Shown here: positions 43,922-53,175 of the stretch, one piece after another
Layout: the number at the start of each line of letters is the position of its first letter
How positions within the stretch are numbered: position 1 is the stretch's first letter
Assembly: GCA_947492105.1 (NCBI GenBank)
Contig: CANLMN010000027.1
Coordinates: forward strand, 1 to 55,489
Length of the DNA stretch: 55,489 nt
Direction: 5' to 3'
DNA from: an uncultured Aquimarina sp.
GTDB taxonomy: Bacteria; Bacteroidota; Bacteroidia; Flavobacteriales; Flavobacteriaceae
Program-made: the position numbers and the translations under genes
The notes under the pieces: model-generated
Databases searched by the model: none
The model's input: only the letters and a program-made list of their open reading frames with translations
What the model was told of the DNA's origin: nothing

Positions 43922-44308
43922 ATGAACAGAAGAATTTTAATAACAGGCGCTAGTTTTGGTCTGATAGCGGTGATACTAGGGGCATTTGGCGCACATGGGT
44001 TACAAAAAGTTGTTGATCAAGCAGGGGTAGCATCCTTCAATACTGGTGTTAGATACCAAATGTATCACGCATTATTACTATTATTTCTAGGAGGAAATTC
44101 CGAGCTATCACAAAAACTAAAAAAGAAAGCCTATTATTTTTTCTTGATAGGGATATTTCTATTTTCTGGATCAATTTATGCATTGGTTCTTGATGAAGTA
44201 CTAGGAATGGATTTCTCTGCCATTGCGCTAACAACCCCGATTGGCGGATTATTACTTATCATCGGTTGGATATTGTTATTGACTGGTTTTTTACGAAAAA
44301 CGCAGTAG
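43922..44308 (+). CDS. DUF423 family membrane protein
   Basis: A 128-residue protein with four membrane segments and the DUF423 signature ITGASFGLIAVILGAFGAHGLQ (residues about 5-27), then RYQMYHALLLLFLG, FFLIGIFLFSGSIYAL and TPIGGLLLIIGWILLL. The family (YgdD-like) is conserved but functionally uncharacterised. Divergent from the saccharopine-dehydrogenase-like gene, 61 bp apart, so they share a promoter region. Confidence 0.93.
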   Translation: MNRRILITGASFGLIAVILGAFGAHGLQKVVDQAGVASFNTGVRYQMYHALLLLFLGGNSELSQKLKKKAYYFFLIGIFLFSGSIYALVLDEVLGMDFSAIALTTPIGGLLLIIGWILLLTGFLRKTQ

Positions 44309-44639
44309 ACTCACTGGTTTTTGGGAAGTATCGACAAACAGAATCATGTCATCTATTTTTTCCTAACATACCTTATTCCAAAACCAAACAGTATCAAAAT
44401 ACTCGTTGCCACCTCTTGGTAAATAGCTCTATAAAATCTGAGTAGTTCATTCAGGAAATACAGAAAATAAGATATAAAGTTTCTTAGCGAGTAATTTTAA
44501 AAGTATGATAAAAATAAGAAAATACTCCTTTGGTATTTTGACGAAGCATCACCAAAAAAACTATGCCAAATTAAAAAATAATACTATTTGTTGTTTGAAT
44601 TTACCGGAAAGAAAAATTAAGATTTTTTTGTTTCAACTT

Positions 44640-44765
44640 CAGTAGAAAATTAAATCGTCCCCACGGCTATGCTTAAATTTTATAGTTCAAAATATTTTGA
44701 TCTACAATTGCATTTTAAACGATACCATTATCCCACATGAGATAAATACAGGCGTATTAAAGACA
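44640..44765 (+). repeat. Dispersed repeat, copy B
   Basis: The matching partner of 42240-42360, about 2.4 kb away, in the same orientation. It contains CACGGCTATGCTTAAATTTT and TTTTGATCTACAATTGCATT, both near-identical to copy A. Confidence 0.6.
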
Positions 44766-44910
44766 TTGCCATTTTTTTTATATCGAAACGCCGCAACTCT
44801 ATTGTATCGGCTTAGCTAAAGCATCTATAAGTAGGACATTTATATAAAAAAGAAACAAATCGCTAGACGACATTATACCATTTGTTGGTACTGTTACAAA
44901 ATCTGAGTAC

Positions 44911-44971
44911 AAATAACAGAAACAACAAAAGGATGTGCTATCGACACATCCTTTTGTTGTTTCTGTTATTT
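44911..44971 (-). terminator. 27-bp perfect stem hairpin after hemD
   Basis: Both arms (44911-44937 and 44945-44971) match without error around a CTATCGA loop; the arm contains AACAACAAAAGGATGTG. It lies about 20 bp past the hemD stop on the minus strand and ends in TTT on that strand, so it is a terminator, but the length and perfection of the stem are unusual for one. Confidence 0.75.
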
Positions 44972-44989
44972 ATTTTTTATGCGTAAATA

Positions 44990-45733
44990 CTATTTGTTTG
45001 CAGAAGCAATATATTTCTTTAGTGCCATCGTCATTGATGGTGTTTCTGGCGTAGGCGCTTGTATATTACACACTAATCCATGGGACTCTGCTGCTTTGAT
45101 TGTTGAATTACCAAAAACCGCAATACGTGTATTGTTTTGTTTAAAATCAGGAAAATTCTCGAATAAAGATTCTATACCTGATGGACTAAAAAACACAAGG
45201 ACATCATAAAAGACATCTCTAAGATTTGACAAGTCACTAATAACAGTTTTATAAAAAATAGCTTGTTTCCAATCAACTCCTAGTTTCGTCAAAGTTTCTG
45301 GTACCAGAGGCTTTAATTTATCAGAAGATGGCAATAAAAACTTCTCATTTTTATATTTCTTTATAAGTGGCGAAAGCTCATCAAATGTCCTCTTACCAAC
45401 ATAGATTTTCCTTTTTCTATAGACTACATATTTCTGCAAATAATAGGCGACTGCTTCACTTTGACAAAAATACTTCAAAGTATCAGGTACTTTATAGCGC
45501 ATCTCTTCTGCAATTCTAAAAAAGTGATCTACAGAATTCCTACTAGTCAAAATAATTGCCGTAAAGCTTGATAAATCTATCTTTTGATGCCGAACCTCTT
45601 TTGCATCAACCCCTTCTACATGAATAAAAGGAATAAAATCAATTTTTACTTTTTGACGCTCTTCGAGCTCGAAATATGGTGAATTTTCGACTTTAGGTTC
45701 AGGCTGAGACACTAAAATGGTTTTCACTTTCAT
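44990..45733 (-). CDS. hemD: Uroporphyrinogen-III synthase
   Basis: HemD cyclises hydroxymethylbilane to uroporphyrinogen III in heme and siroheme synthesis. The 247-residue protein has the typical two-domain form with weak conservation: TILVSQPEPKVENSPYFELE at the start, TAIILTSRNSVDHFFRIAEE, FLLPSSDKLKPLVPETLTKLG, FSPSGIESLFENFPDFK and FGNSTIKAAESHGL near the end. Catalytic residues cannot be named because the family is divergent. It lies 26 bp after the DUF4271 gene, the usual flavobacterial order. Confidence 0.9.
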   Translation of the reverse strand: MKVKTILVSQPEPKVENSPYFELEERQKVKIDFIPFIHVEGVDAKEVRHQKIDLSSFTAIILTSRNSVDHFFRIAEEMRYKVPDTLKYFCQSEAVAYYLQKYVVYRKRKIYVGKRTFDELSPLIKKYKNEKFLLPSSDKLKPLVPETLTKLGVDWKQAIFYKTVISDLSNLRDVFYDVLVFFSPSGIESLFENFPDFKQNNTRIAVFGNSTIKAAESHGLVCNIQAPTPETPSMTMALKKYIASANK

Positions 45734-45759
45734 ATAAATTCCTTTATTAAAATGGTTAA

Positions 45760-46458
45760 CTATACCTCAAAAAGCTTATATAAAATGTAATATGGAGCAA
45801 TTTCAAGTGTGCAAAGATACAAAATAAAATAGAACAGCTGCCCAAAAATTAATTTACTATACATTTTAAAAACCAGAACAAGACTCAATAAATTACCCAG
45901 AATCAATACACTACCAAAAATCACAACCGCAATCTCTGAATTAGGAAAAGCATAAAGCAATAGTCCATTCATAGGTAAAACTAACATTCCTAGATAATTA
46001 CGATAACTTAATTTACAAAACAGATACTCATCCATCAGTGTTTCCATAGAAAAAACTACGCCTATAATTCTTTCTACCAAAAATTTTCCCAAAGTGAATA
46101 AAAAACAAATAGTAATCACTTGTAAGAGTAGAATCGCATCAGTACCATCCGAAATAGCATAAAATTGTTTGACAACTATATGAATGAACAAACCCAAGGA
46201 CAGCAACTGGAATAATGTCAGCAGCATATTAAAAACTGAAGATATTGGTCGTTGTTTCTGTGCTATAATCAGATATTTATCGGACACCAAAAGTGCTATA
46301 AAACGCTGAAAACTATTTTCTTTGAGCAAACGAGCAGTAGCAAGAATGAGTAGAGATACCACCAATACTATCGTAGCCCAGTTGTTGGCATTATTCTCCC
46401 TGAAAATAAAATCTATAGCCATTTTTTTGCGAAGTTCTGGGGTAAAGATAGCACGCAT
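45760..46458 (-). CDS. DUF4271 membrane protein
   Basis: A 232-residue integral membrane protein with about six segments, beginning after NNANNWATIVLVVSLLI. Matches DUF4271 in overall layout and in its constant position upstream of hemD in Flavobacteriia. No function is known; its link to heme synthesis is genetic neighbourhood only. It is divergent from the mannosyltransferase gene and probably co-transcribed with hemD. Confidence 0.85.
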   Translation of the reverse strand: MRAIFTPELRKKMAIDFIFRENNANNWATIVLVVSLLILATARLLKENSFQRFIALLVSDKYLIIAQKQRPISSVFNMLLTLFQLLSLGLFIHIVVKQFYAISDGTDAILLLQVITICFLFTLGKFLVERIIGVVFSMETLMDEYLFCKLSYRNYLGMLVLPMNGLLLYAFPNSEIAVVIFGSVLILGNLLSLVLVFKMYSKLIFGQLFYFILYLCTLEIAPYYILYKLFEV

Positions 46459-46500
46459 ATTTTAGTTTTGGTAATTTTTAAAAATACCCCATGCATTCTT

Positions 46501-46534
46501 TTGGCTTTAAAAGCACAATATTTGGTTATATTTG
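46501..46534 (+). promoter_or_regulatory. Bacteroidetes-type promoter of the mannosyltransferase operon
   Basis: TTG at 46501-46503 and TATATTTG at 46527-46534 are separated by 23 bp. The -7 box lies 19 bp before the ATG 46554, so transcription begins downstream of any ATG near 46491 and the start must be 46554. Confidence 0.65.
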
Positions 46535-46553
46535 TGGCAAAAAACACGTGCAC

Positions 46554-47285
46554 ATGACAAACGCTCTTGTCATTATCCCAACCTATAATGAGTTGGAGAA
46601 TATTACAAGGATCATCAAGAAAATATTTTCACTACAACAATCTTTTCATGTTCTTATAGTGGATGATAATTCTCCTGATGGGACTGCCGCAACTGTCAAA
46701 GAGCTACAGGAAGAATACCCTGATTCGTTGTTTTTGGAAAAAAGAGCTGGAAAATTAGGCCTAGGGACGGCTTATGTCCATGGATTCAAATGGGCATTAG
46801 AAAGAGATTATGCGTATATTTTTGAAATGGATGCAGATTTCTCTCATGACCCCAATGATTTGCTCAAGTTATACCACGCTTGTTCTAAAAGAGGAGCCGA
46901 CATGGTCATCGGATCTCGTTATATCACAGGCGTAAATGTAATTAATTGGCCTATGAGTAGAGTATTACTATCATGGCTAGCCTCCAAGTATGTACGATTT
47001 ATAACCGGAATGAATATACAGGATACCACTGCTGGTTTTGTCTGCTACAGGAGAAAAGTTCTACAAAAAATACACTTGGATCGTATCAAATTTGTGGGAT
47101 ATGCATTCCAAATAGAAATGAAATTCAAAGCACATCTTTTGAATTTCAATATTCAAGAAATCCCTGTGATCTTTACAGACAGAACAATGGGAGCCTCCAA
47201 AATGAATAAAGGAATAATTTCTGAAGCGATTTTTGGAGTTTTAAAAATGAAATTACTAAGTGTCTTTAAGCGCTATAAACCATGA
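46554..47285 (+). CDS. Polyprenol monophosphomannose synthase-type glycosyltransferase (GT2)
   Basis: The start is 46554 (MTNALVIIPTYNE), because a promoter -7 box at 46527 lies upstream and the family begins with the GT2 strand. The 243-residue protein has IIPTYNELENITRI (nucleotide site), LIVDDNSPDGTA, KLGLGTAYVHGFKWAL, EMDADFSHDP (metal-binding DxD) and a C-terminal part with YAFQIEMKFKA, all as in dolichol- or polyprenol-phosphate mannosyl transferases. The short length, with no membrane tail, fits the soluble bacterial form. The gene leads an operon with pyrC and DUF4296. Confidence 0.93.
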   Translation: MTNALVIIPTYNELENITRIIKKIFSLQQSFHVLIVDDNSPDGTAATVKELQEEYPDSLFLEKRAGKLGLGTAYVHGFKWALERDYAYIFEMDADFSHDPNDLLKLYHACSKRGADMVIGSRYITGVNVINWPMSRVLLSWLASKYVRFITGMNIQDTTAGFVCYRRKVLQKIHLDRIKFVGYAFQIEMKFKAHLLNFNIQEIPVIFTDRTMGASKMNKGIISEAIFGVLKMKLLSVFKRYKP

Positions 47286-47287
47286 TA

Positions 47288-48628
47288 ATGAGTAAAATAT
47301 TAATAAAAAATGCCAACATTGTTAATGAAGGCAAAGTTTGGAACGGTGATGTATACGTAGAAAATGGTGTTTTTGTAGAGTTGGCATCGAGTATCAGTGC
47401 CAAATCTCCTGATGTACAGATATATGATGCAGAAGGAAAATATCTGCTTCCGGGAGCAATTGATGACCAAGTACATTTTAGAGAACCCGGACTAACACAC
47501 AAGGCAAACATTGCTACAGAATCTAAGGCAGCAATTGCTGGCGGGATCACCTCGTTTATAGAAATGCCCAATACAGTACCACAGGCGACAACTATAGAGA
47601 AACTAGAAGAAAAATTTGCCATTGCAGAAGCTACGAGTTACGCTAATTATTCTTTTATGTTTGGAGGCACAAACTCTAATCTGGATGAAATCCTAAAATT
47701 AGATCCCAAAAAAGTAGCTGCCCTCAAGTTGTTTCTAGGGTCATCTACTGGAGATATGTTGGTAGACGACCCCGAAGTTCTAGAAAAAATATTTTCTTCT
47801 ACCCCTTTGGTGATTGCTGTACATTGTGAGGATGAGGCAACCATCAAAGCTAATACAGAAAAATATATAGCAAAATATGGCGATGATATTCCGATCAAAA
47901 TGCATCCAGAGATTCGCAGTGAAGAAGCTTGCTATTTGTCCTCTTCTAGAGCTATTGCATTAGCAAAAAAGACTGGGGCACGCTTACATGTTTTTCACCT
48001 TTCTACCGCCAAGGAGCTAGCTCTTTTTGACAACAAAACCCCATTAAAAGACAAAAAAATCACCGCAGAGGTTTGTATTCATCACCTTTGGTTTAGTGAA
48101 GAAGATTATGACAATAAAGGAACATTGATCAAATGGAATCCAGCGGTAAAAAAGGCATCGGATAGAGAAGCATTACTCAAAGCCCTGCTAGATGATCGCA
48201 TTGATGTAGTTGCTACAGATCATGCACCTCACACCAAAGAAGAAAAAAGAAATGTATATACCAAGGCTCCATCTGGTGGCCCGCTGGTACAGCATGCATT
48301 ACCTGCAATGCTGGAGTTATATCACAAAGAAAAAATTACGCTCCCTAAGATTGTCGAAAAAATGTGCCACAATCCGGCAATTCTTTTTGATATCGAAAAA
48401 CGAGGCTATATCCGCGAAGGGTACTTTGCTGACTTTGTTTTAGTAGACCTCAATGCGCCTTGGACTGTTAATGATGAGAATATTCTATACAAATGTGGCT
48501 GGTCTCCTTTTCATGGTGCAACATTTAAATCTAGAATAACTCATACCTTTATAAATGGAGGTTTGGTGTATAAGAATTTTAAATTCTATGAAACCAAAAG
48601 AGCAACTAGACTGACCTTCAACAGATAA
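47288..48628 (+). CDS. pyrC: Dihydroorotase (multifunctional-complex type)
   Basis: A 446-residue protein in the urea-amidohydrolase family. Either ATG 47282 or 47288 could start it; the second gives the typical SKILIKNANIVNEG N-terminus and a gap of two bases after the previous stop. The first metal motif reads DDQVHFREPG: Gln takes the place of the first His in the canonical HxH pair, which seems usual for the Bacteroidetes branch. Other sites are the carboxylated-Lys region AALKLFLGSSTGD, VIAVHCEDEAT, LHVFHLSTAKEL and VVATDHAPHTKEEK. Catalyses the ring-closure step of pyrimidine synthesis, if active. Confidence 0.88.
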   Translation: MSKILIKNANIVNEGKVWNGDVYVENGVFVELASSISAKSPDVQIYDAEGKYLLPGAIDDQVHFREPGLTHKANIATESKAAIAGGITSFIEMPNTVPQATTIEKLEEKFAIAEATSYANYSFMFGGTNSNLDEILKLDPKKVAALKLFLGSSTGDMLVDDPEVLEKIFSSTPLVIAVHCEDEATIKANTEKYIAKYGDDIPIKMHPEIRSEEACYLSSSRAIALAKKTGARLHVFHLSTAKELALFDNKTPLKDKKITAEVCIHHLWFSEEDYDNKGTLIKWNPAVKKASDREALLKALLDDRIDVVATDHAPHTKEEKRNVYTKAPSGGPLVQHALPAMLELYHKEKITLPKIVEKMCHNPAILFDIEKRGYIREGYFADFVLVDLNAPWTVNDENILYKCGWSPFHGATFKSRITHTFINGGLVYKNFKFYETKRATRLTFNR

Positions 48629-48639
48629 TTCTTTACCTA

Positions 48640-49098
48640 ATGAGCAACAAAATTCTTCTATATTTTTTGATTGGAACTCTTGTTTTTTCATGCCAAACGG
48701 TAGAAAAACCACAGAAACCAGCGTCTTTCTTACCTAAAGAAAAAATGATTGCAGTACTAATTGATATTGCAATTGTCAAATCAGGCAAGGATTACGACCT
48801 GAAAAGTATTAAAGAAAAAGGGATTACTCCTAGTGATTTTATCTATAAAAAACACGCTATCGATAGTACTATATTCAAAGAAAGTAATGCTTGGTATACG
48901 GCAAATCCTAAATTGTATCACGAACTCTTTACCGTAGTTCGTGATACACTATCTGCAAGAAAAGAACGTCTAGAAAAACAGATCAAAATAAAAGATTCGC
49001 TAAAGAACGTTCAAGATAGTATTGCTTCATTAAAGAAAAAATCAAAAACAGCACCCAAGCTACAAAAAAAGACCAAAAACAATAAATCAATCAAATAA
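48640..49098 (+). CDS. DUF4296 lipoprotein
   Basis: A 152-residue protein with a short signal peptide and lipobox (LIGTLVFSC, Cys about 18), then the DUF4296 domain with MIAVLIDIAIVKSGKDYDL and DFIYKKHAIDSTIFKESNAWYTANPKLYHELF (about residues 30-105), followed by a long basic coiled coil ending KSIK. Families like this sit in the Flavobacteriia operon after the mannosyltransferase and dihydroorotase genes; function unknown. It lies 11 bp after pyrC. Confidence 0.9.
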   Translation: MSNKILLYFLIGTLVFSCQTVEKPQKPASFLPKEKMIAVLIDIAIVKSGKDYDLKSIKEKGITPSDFIYKKHAIDSTIFKESNAWYTANPKLYHELFTVVRDTLSARKERLEKQIKIKDSLKNVQDSIASLKKKSKTAPKLQKKTKNNKSIK

Positions 49099-49281
49099 CA
49101 CAATACGGTTCCTCATACCTACACTTCCTTTGATTCCGAGAAGCGAACAGTTTTGAAACTTTTTTTTAAATCGCTATAAAAATGCGGATTTTCCGGTAGA
49201 ATCAAAAAGTATAAACACCTCTAAAAATAGCGTACAAAATAGGGGATTTAGCACAGTAATCCTATATGACACGTGGACGCG

Positions 49282-50325
49282 TTATGCGCGATGATTTTTT
49301 GTTTTAAGAAAATGATTCGCCGTTTTTTCGATCACGGTATCTATAGAAACAAACTCAAATGCTAACACTGTTTTGATTTTTGTTGTATCATAAACCGATT
49401 CGGTCAACAATGATTTTACTGTAGCCGAAGAAAACTCTGCACTCCCTCCAAATAACGTACTCCCTATCCATGTCATGGCTTGATATATGCGTAACATAAA
49501 TTCGGAAGCTTCTTTATGTGGTTCTTTTTTACCTAGTGCATTTGCAATTTTTGATAACACTTCTTGATACCTAAGGTTTTCTGTCACCAATACGTAGCGT
49601 TCGTTTCGTATCTCCGTCTCCATTAACACAATCATTGTTCTCACAACGTCTTGTACTCCAACAAAACCAGTACTCCCTTGAGTATAATACGCGAGTCCTG
49701 TATAAACTTTGTCAAAAAGCACGCCACTACCACTTGAATACAAACCAGTTCCTATAATAACCCCTGGGTTGATTATTACTACATCCAAACCTTCTTGTGA
49801 GCCTCGCCATACTTCGAGTTCTGCACCGTACTTTGTAATAGCATATACAGAATTTGATGCTTCGGGATTCCACTCCGACGTTTCATCTAACAAATTCCCA
49901 TTCATAGAATTACCTAAGGCAGCAATAGAACTTACATAGCATAGCTTTTGCACTTGAAATTGTACACAAAAGTTAACAATATTTGCCGTTCCTTCGATAT
50001 TGGTTTTTCGCAGTTGCTTATAGTCTTCGACAGCAAAAGAAATCAATGCGGCACAGTGATATACATAATGCACCCCTTGAAATGCCTCCTTTAGTCCCGC
50101 TATATCTTCTAGACTTGTCTGTACCCATTGGATATTACTAAAATAGCTTTCTACTGTACTTCGACTATAATTTTTCTCTTCTATGAGATAATCAAAAAAT
50201 ATTTTTTTTGAAAAATCACGTTTAGTCTCCGTACGATAAAGCGCACGAATGGCGGGTTGCTCCTGTGCCAAATGGATCAACAAATGTGTTCCTACCAAAC
50301 CCGTAGCTCCTGTTACTAATATCAT
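49282..50325 (-). CDS. NAD-dependent epimerase/dehydratase (extended SDR)
   Basis: A 347-residue protein. GATGLVGTHLLIHLAQ (about 6-21) is the NAD-binding Gly motif; HYVYHCAALISF, CYVSSIAALG (Ser) and YAITKYGAE (the YxxxK catalytic pair) follow, and NPGVIIGTGLYSSG lies near 188. The substrate cannot be named; flavobacterial homologues stand next to the dihydroorotase/DUF4296 operon, as here. It is a single minus-strand gene, close to the LuxE-like gene on the same strand. Confidence 0.92.
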   Translation of the reverse strand: MILVTGATGLVGTHLLIHLAQEQPAIRALYRTETKRDFSKKIFFDYLIEEKNYSRSTVESYFSNIQWVQTSLEDIAGLKEAFQGVHYVYHCAALISFAVEDYKQLRKTNIEGTANIVNFCVQFQVQKLCYVSSIAALGNSMNGNLLDETSEWNPEASNSVYAITKYGAELEVWRGSQEGLDVVIINPGVIIGTGLYSSGSGVLFDKVYTGLAYYTQGSTGFVGVQDVVRTMIVLMETEIRNERYVLVTENLRYQEVLSKIANALGKKEPHKEASEFMLRIYQAMTWIGSTLFGGSAEFSSATVKSLLTESVYDTTKIKTVLAFEFVSIDTVIEKTANHFLKTKNHRA

Positions 50326-50386
50326 AGTGCTAAATTAGGGATAATACCATTTCTAACATTATTTTAGTTCAAAATAATGTATCTTC

Positions 50387-51367
50387 TTATAAAGACATCA
50401 AATTGCATCCACGGATATCACTATGATCAAAGCGCCCCAAAATCTCAAAACTACCGTCTTGTTGAACACTACCTAGATCTTGTGTTGCGATAAATGAACA
50501 AGAATGATAATTAGCTAAATCTATCACATTGATACCTCCCGTTTTTGACACCCTACCAACGGTCATAGGATCCTCTGTATCCCTTGTACTTATACGCATC
50601 CAAGGAGGGCATCTAAAAACCCCATCTTCTTTGGAATATGCCTGAGACAATAGCTCTGTCATTCCGTATTCACTATGTACACACGATACTCCAAAACCGC
50701 GTTGCAAGATATCATGAAGCTCTGATCTAATTAATTCTTTTCGTCGACCTTTCATCCCACCAGTTTCCATCACAATGGTATTATTAAGATCAAATTGATA
50801 TGCTTCTATGAGATCCAACAGTGCAAAAGACACACCTATCAACACTATTTTTTGACCTTCCTTATCTGCTTTTTTGAGCGTAGTCGCCAAACGATCCATA
50901 TCATGTAGATAAAAACCGCTATCAGGGCTTTCGCTATTTTCTATAAGACTCTTGACCATATAAACCAAAGAAGAATCTTGACGCTCTAAATAATTGGGCA
51001 ATAATGCCAAAATGGTATATGAAGATGGAGGACCATAAAATTGACGAAATGTTGCTGCAAAACTTTGCTCGTACAACAAAATATTTGACACATAATGCTT
51101 GCTCACAACACTACCCGTAGTACCACTACTACCAAAAACATATGGACTATCGTGAGTACTTGACAATACTTTTTTTGTCTTGAAAAACTCTATTGGTAAA
51201 TGAGGAATCTCACTACTAGCACCAACACTAGTCTTGGAAACTCCTAATAAATTACAAAATCTTTGATAGACAGAATTATTGACATATTGATGTCTAAAAA
51301 CTCGAAGTGCAGCTTCTTCAAAATCCGAAGCGGTTTGTATATCAAATATAAAATCATAATCCATCAC
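50387..51367 (-). CDS. LuxE-like acyl-protein synthetase / acyl-activating protein
   Basis: A 326-residue protein of the LuxE/AMP-binding superfamily. The nucleotide-binding signature FGSSGTTGSVVSKHYVS lies near residues 78-94, then a region LALLPNYLERQDSSLVYMV and the Tyr/Gly motif HSEYGMTELLSQAYS. LuxE proteins transfer an activated acyl group to a Cys; here no luxCD genes lie nearby, so it probably activates another carboxylate in the Flavobacteriia. Two Met codons adjoin at its start. It is 60 bp upstream of the epimerase gene in the same direction, perhaps an operon. Confidence 0.85.
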   Translation of the reverse strand: MMDYDFIFDIQTASDFEEAALRVFRHQYVNNSVYQRFCNLLGVSKTSVGASSEIPHLPIEFFKTKKVLSSTHDSPYVFGSSGTTGSVVSKHYVSNILLYEQSFAATFRQFYGPPSSYTILALLPNYLERQDSSLVYMVKSLIENSESPDSGFYLHDMDRLATTLKKADKEGQKIVLIGVSFALLDLIEAYQFDLNNTIVMETGGMKGRRKELIRSELHDILQRGFGVSCVHSEYGMTELLSQAYSKEDGVFRCPPWMRISTRDTEDPMTVGRVSKTGGINVIDLANYHSCSFIATQDLGSVQQDGSFEILGRFDHSDIRGCNLMSL

Positions 51368-51735
51368 TGCAATCTACTTATACTAGAAGTGGTTCAAACT
51401 TATTTTTTTTCAAATCGCTACAAAAAAGTTAATTGGTGTCATAGCATCTTCAAAAGCAAAACTTTGGCAAAAATAACTATTTTTGAACTAGCTCAATAGC
51501 TATTCTTTTTACAATCTCCCTAATACTGATTATGTCTTTTTTGTTTTTTTAAGATTTTTTTGATCTTCCTAAAAATTTGGCAGGATTCGTGGTAAAAGTA
51601 ATTCCTGTTAGATTTTTGAAAACCTGACAAGAGAATTAATCTTTTTTACCTCAGCAAAGTAAAAAAATAATCTCTCTCAGACCACGTAAAAAATTCAACG
51701 AGCACAGCTATTACAAATCTCTTAAAACCTTATTT
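51368..51735. other. Divergent intergenic region
   Basis: About 370 bp between the LuxE-like gene and the barrel gene. T-rich with no gene. No clean promoter or terminator was identified. Confidence 0.4.
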
Positions 51736-52605
51736 ATGCGGATACTTTTTTTGCTACTAGTATTATTTTTTGGAATCCAAACCACCCAAAGTCAAACAAA
51801 ATTAAAAAGGGCAAAACAGAGCCTTTCGGCCAAATCAAAACCAAGAGCAAAACGAACATCAAAGAATAACACAAATAACGCTACTAATTCTTATAATTAC
51901 ACCGATAGTTATGATGATTCTGATTTCAGCTTTTGGACAAGTTTGATCCTTGATCTAGGATGGCCAATTATAAAACTAGGAGTAACAATCCCCTATTACG
52001 TTGCCATAGAAAGTCCTTGGGAAAAAGAAAGCTCCAAACCTGCAGCAACAATGACCCCATACGCTTATGCAAATGGAGACAAAGGTCTATATACTTATGA
52101 AAACACCACGAACCCTACTAAGTTTACCGCCACCTTATCAGATCGATTTGTATACGAGAATCAAAATATACAAGGAAACCATGCCAACCTTAATCTGCGA
52201 TTTTGGAATCGAGCAGGGTTAGAAATAGACCACCTAGTGCTTTGGGAAAACAATCCTAATTTTGGAAAAGATCAATTTTCTATGCTCACCGTTTTAGCAA
52301 AATATTATCGAGTAAGAACAGAACGTTTTGTAGGATGGTGGGGTATAGGCATCAACCATATAGGAAGTTATATTGACAAGTCTGGCTTTGCTTACGGATT
52401 AGGCATAGAGGCTTTTGTTGCAAAACCCATTAGTTTAGAGGCGACTTTTAACGGAAGTATAATCAATCAAGAACATATATCACGATTCAATAGCGGAATC
52501 AATTATTACATCAAAAACATCAAAGTATCAGGAGGCTATGAGTACCTACAACTAGGAACCCCCAAGTTTTCCTTATTCTCTCTCGGGGCTGGCATTAGCT
52601 TCTAA
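51736..52605 (+). CDS. Outer-membrane beta-barrel-type protein
   Basis: A 289-residue protein with a cleavable signal peptide (MRILFLLLVLFFGIQTTQSQ) and a basic low-complexity stretch (KLKRAKQSLSAKSKPRAKRTS, followed by Asn/Thr and Tyr/Asp/Ser runs) before a membrane-like segment near 65-85. The last 150 residues alternate in the manner of an 8- to 10-strand barrel, with a typical final strand (FSLFSLGAGISF). Function unknown. The basic N-terminal linker is a curious addition to such a small barrel. Confidence 0.75.
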   Translation: MRILFLLLVLFFGIQTTQSQTKLKRAKQSLSAKSKPRAKRTSKNNTNNATNSYNYTDSYDDSDFSFWTSLILDLGWPIIKLGVTIPYYVAIESPWEKESSKPAATMTPYAYANGDKGLYTYENTTNPTKFTATLSDRFVYENQNIQGNHANLNLRFWNRAGLEIDHLVLWENNPNFGKDQFSMLTVLAKYYRVRTERFVGWWGIGINHIGSYIDKSGFAYGLGIEAFVAKPISLEATFNGSIINQEHISRFNSGINYYIKNIKVSGGYEYLQLGTPKFSLFSLGAGISF

Positions 52606-52713
52606 CTCATTCAAACAATTAATAAACAATTTGGTAAAACATCAAAAAATTTCCTGCACTCTAAACCCAAGTAGTATCTTCTGGAGCACTTCTTTGAGAG
52701 AGACATGCTCCTG

Positions 52714-53175
52714 TTAGAGATGCATCATAACTAGATTAAGTAATGTTTCTTTTTTGAGCATTTTTTCACTGAGCCCTTTAACCATTCTCAATCGCTGTAT
52801 TCGCTGTCTATCAGCACAATTAAGCACTTCTCCTGACATAAGTATGATTATGGACATTTCTGAGAGGGAAGTTATACGCCTATACCCCTCCAAAAACTCC
52901 CATCCTCCTCTGTCCGACATATGGATATCCAAAAAAATTAAGTCCAGAACCGTATTATATTCCTTTGATTTCTTTACCACCTCCAATGCTTCTAAACCAT
53001 TACTAGCTAGGGTAACGTGAGCATCAATTATGGTCCGTTCAATCATAATTTTATTATAAAAAATTGTCGATTTATTATCGTCGACCAACAATATATTAGC
53101 TCCTTTTTGCAAGGACATTAAAATATCTCCTGTATTTTTGTTTTGCGGGTTTGTTTGCGTCATAATAATAAACAT
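52714..53175 (-). CDS. Stand-alone response-regulator receiver protein
   Basis: A 153-residue receiver domain with no output domain. Acidic pair Asp32-Asp33 in LLVDDNKST, phosphoacceptor Asp83 in LIFLDIHMSD, a switch Ser in IIILMSGE and a Lys in LSEKMLKKE. The start may be Met20, as the first 19 residues are a polar extension. Receiver-only proteins of this type follow histidine kinases in Bacteroidetes and act by protein contact; no kinase is nearby in this window. It is an isolated gene. Confidence 0.85.
   Translation of the reverse strand: MFIIMTQTNPQNKNTGDILMSLQKGANILLVDDNKSTIFYNKIMIERTIIDAHVTLASNGLEALEVVKKSKEYNTVLDLIFLDIHMSDRGGWEFLEGYRRITSLSEMSIIILMSGEVLNCADRQRIQRLRMVKGLSEKMLKKETLLNLVMMHL

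Larger units (their letters stand above)
44309..44989. other. Intergenic region with second repeat copy and a long hairpin
   Basis: 680 bp without a gene. It holds the repeat copy at 44640-44765 and the 27-bp perfect hairpin at 44911-44971, the terminator of hemD. The part before 44640 is AT-rich without recognisable features. Confidence 0.5.

Noticed and set aside
44979-45209. A 76-codon plus-strand frame
   Set aside because: It is antisense to hemD, whose protein features are clear.
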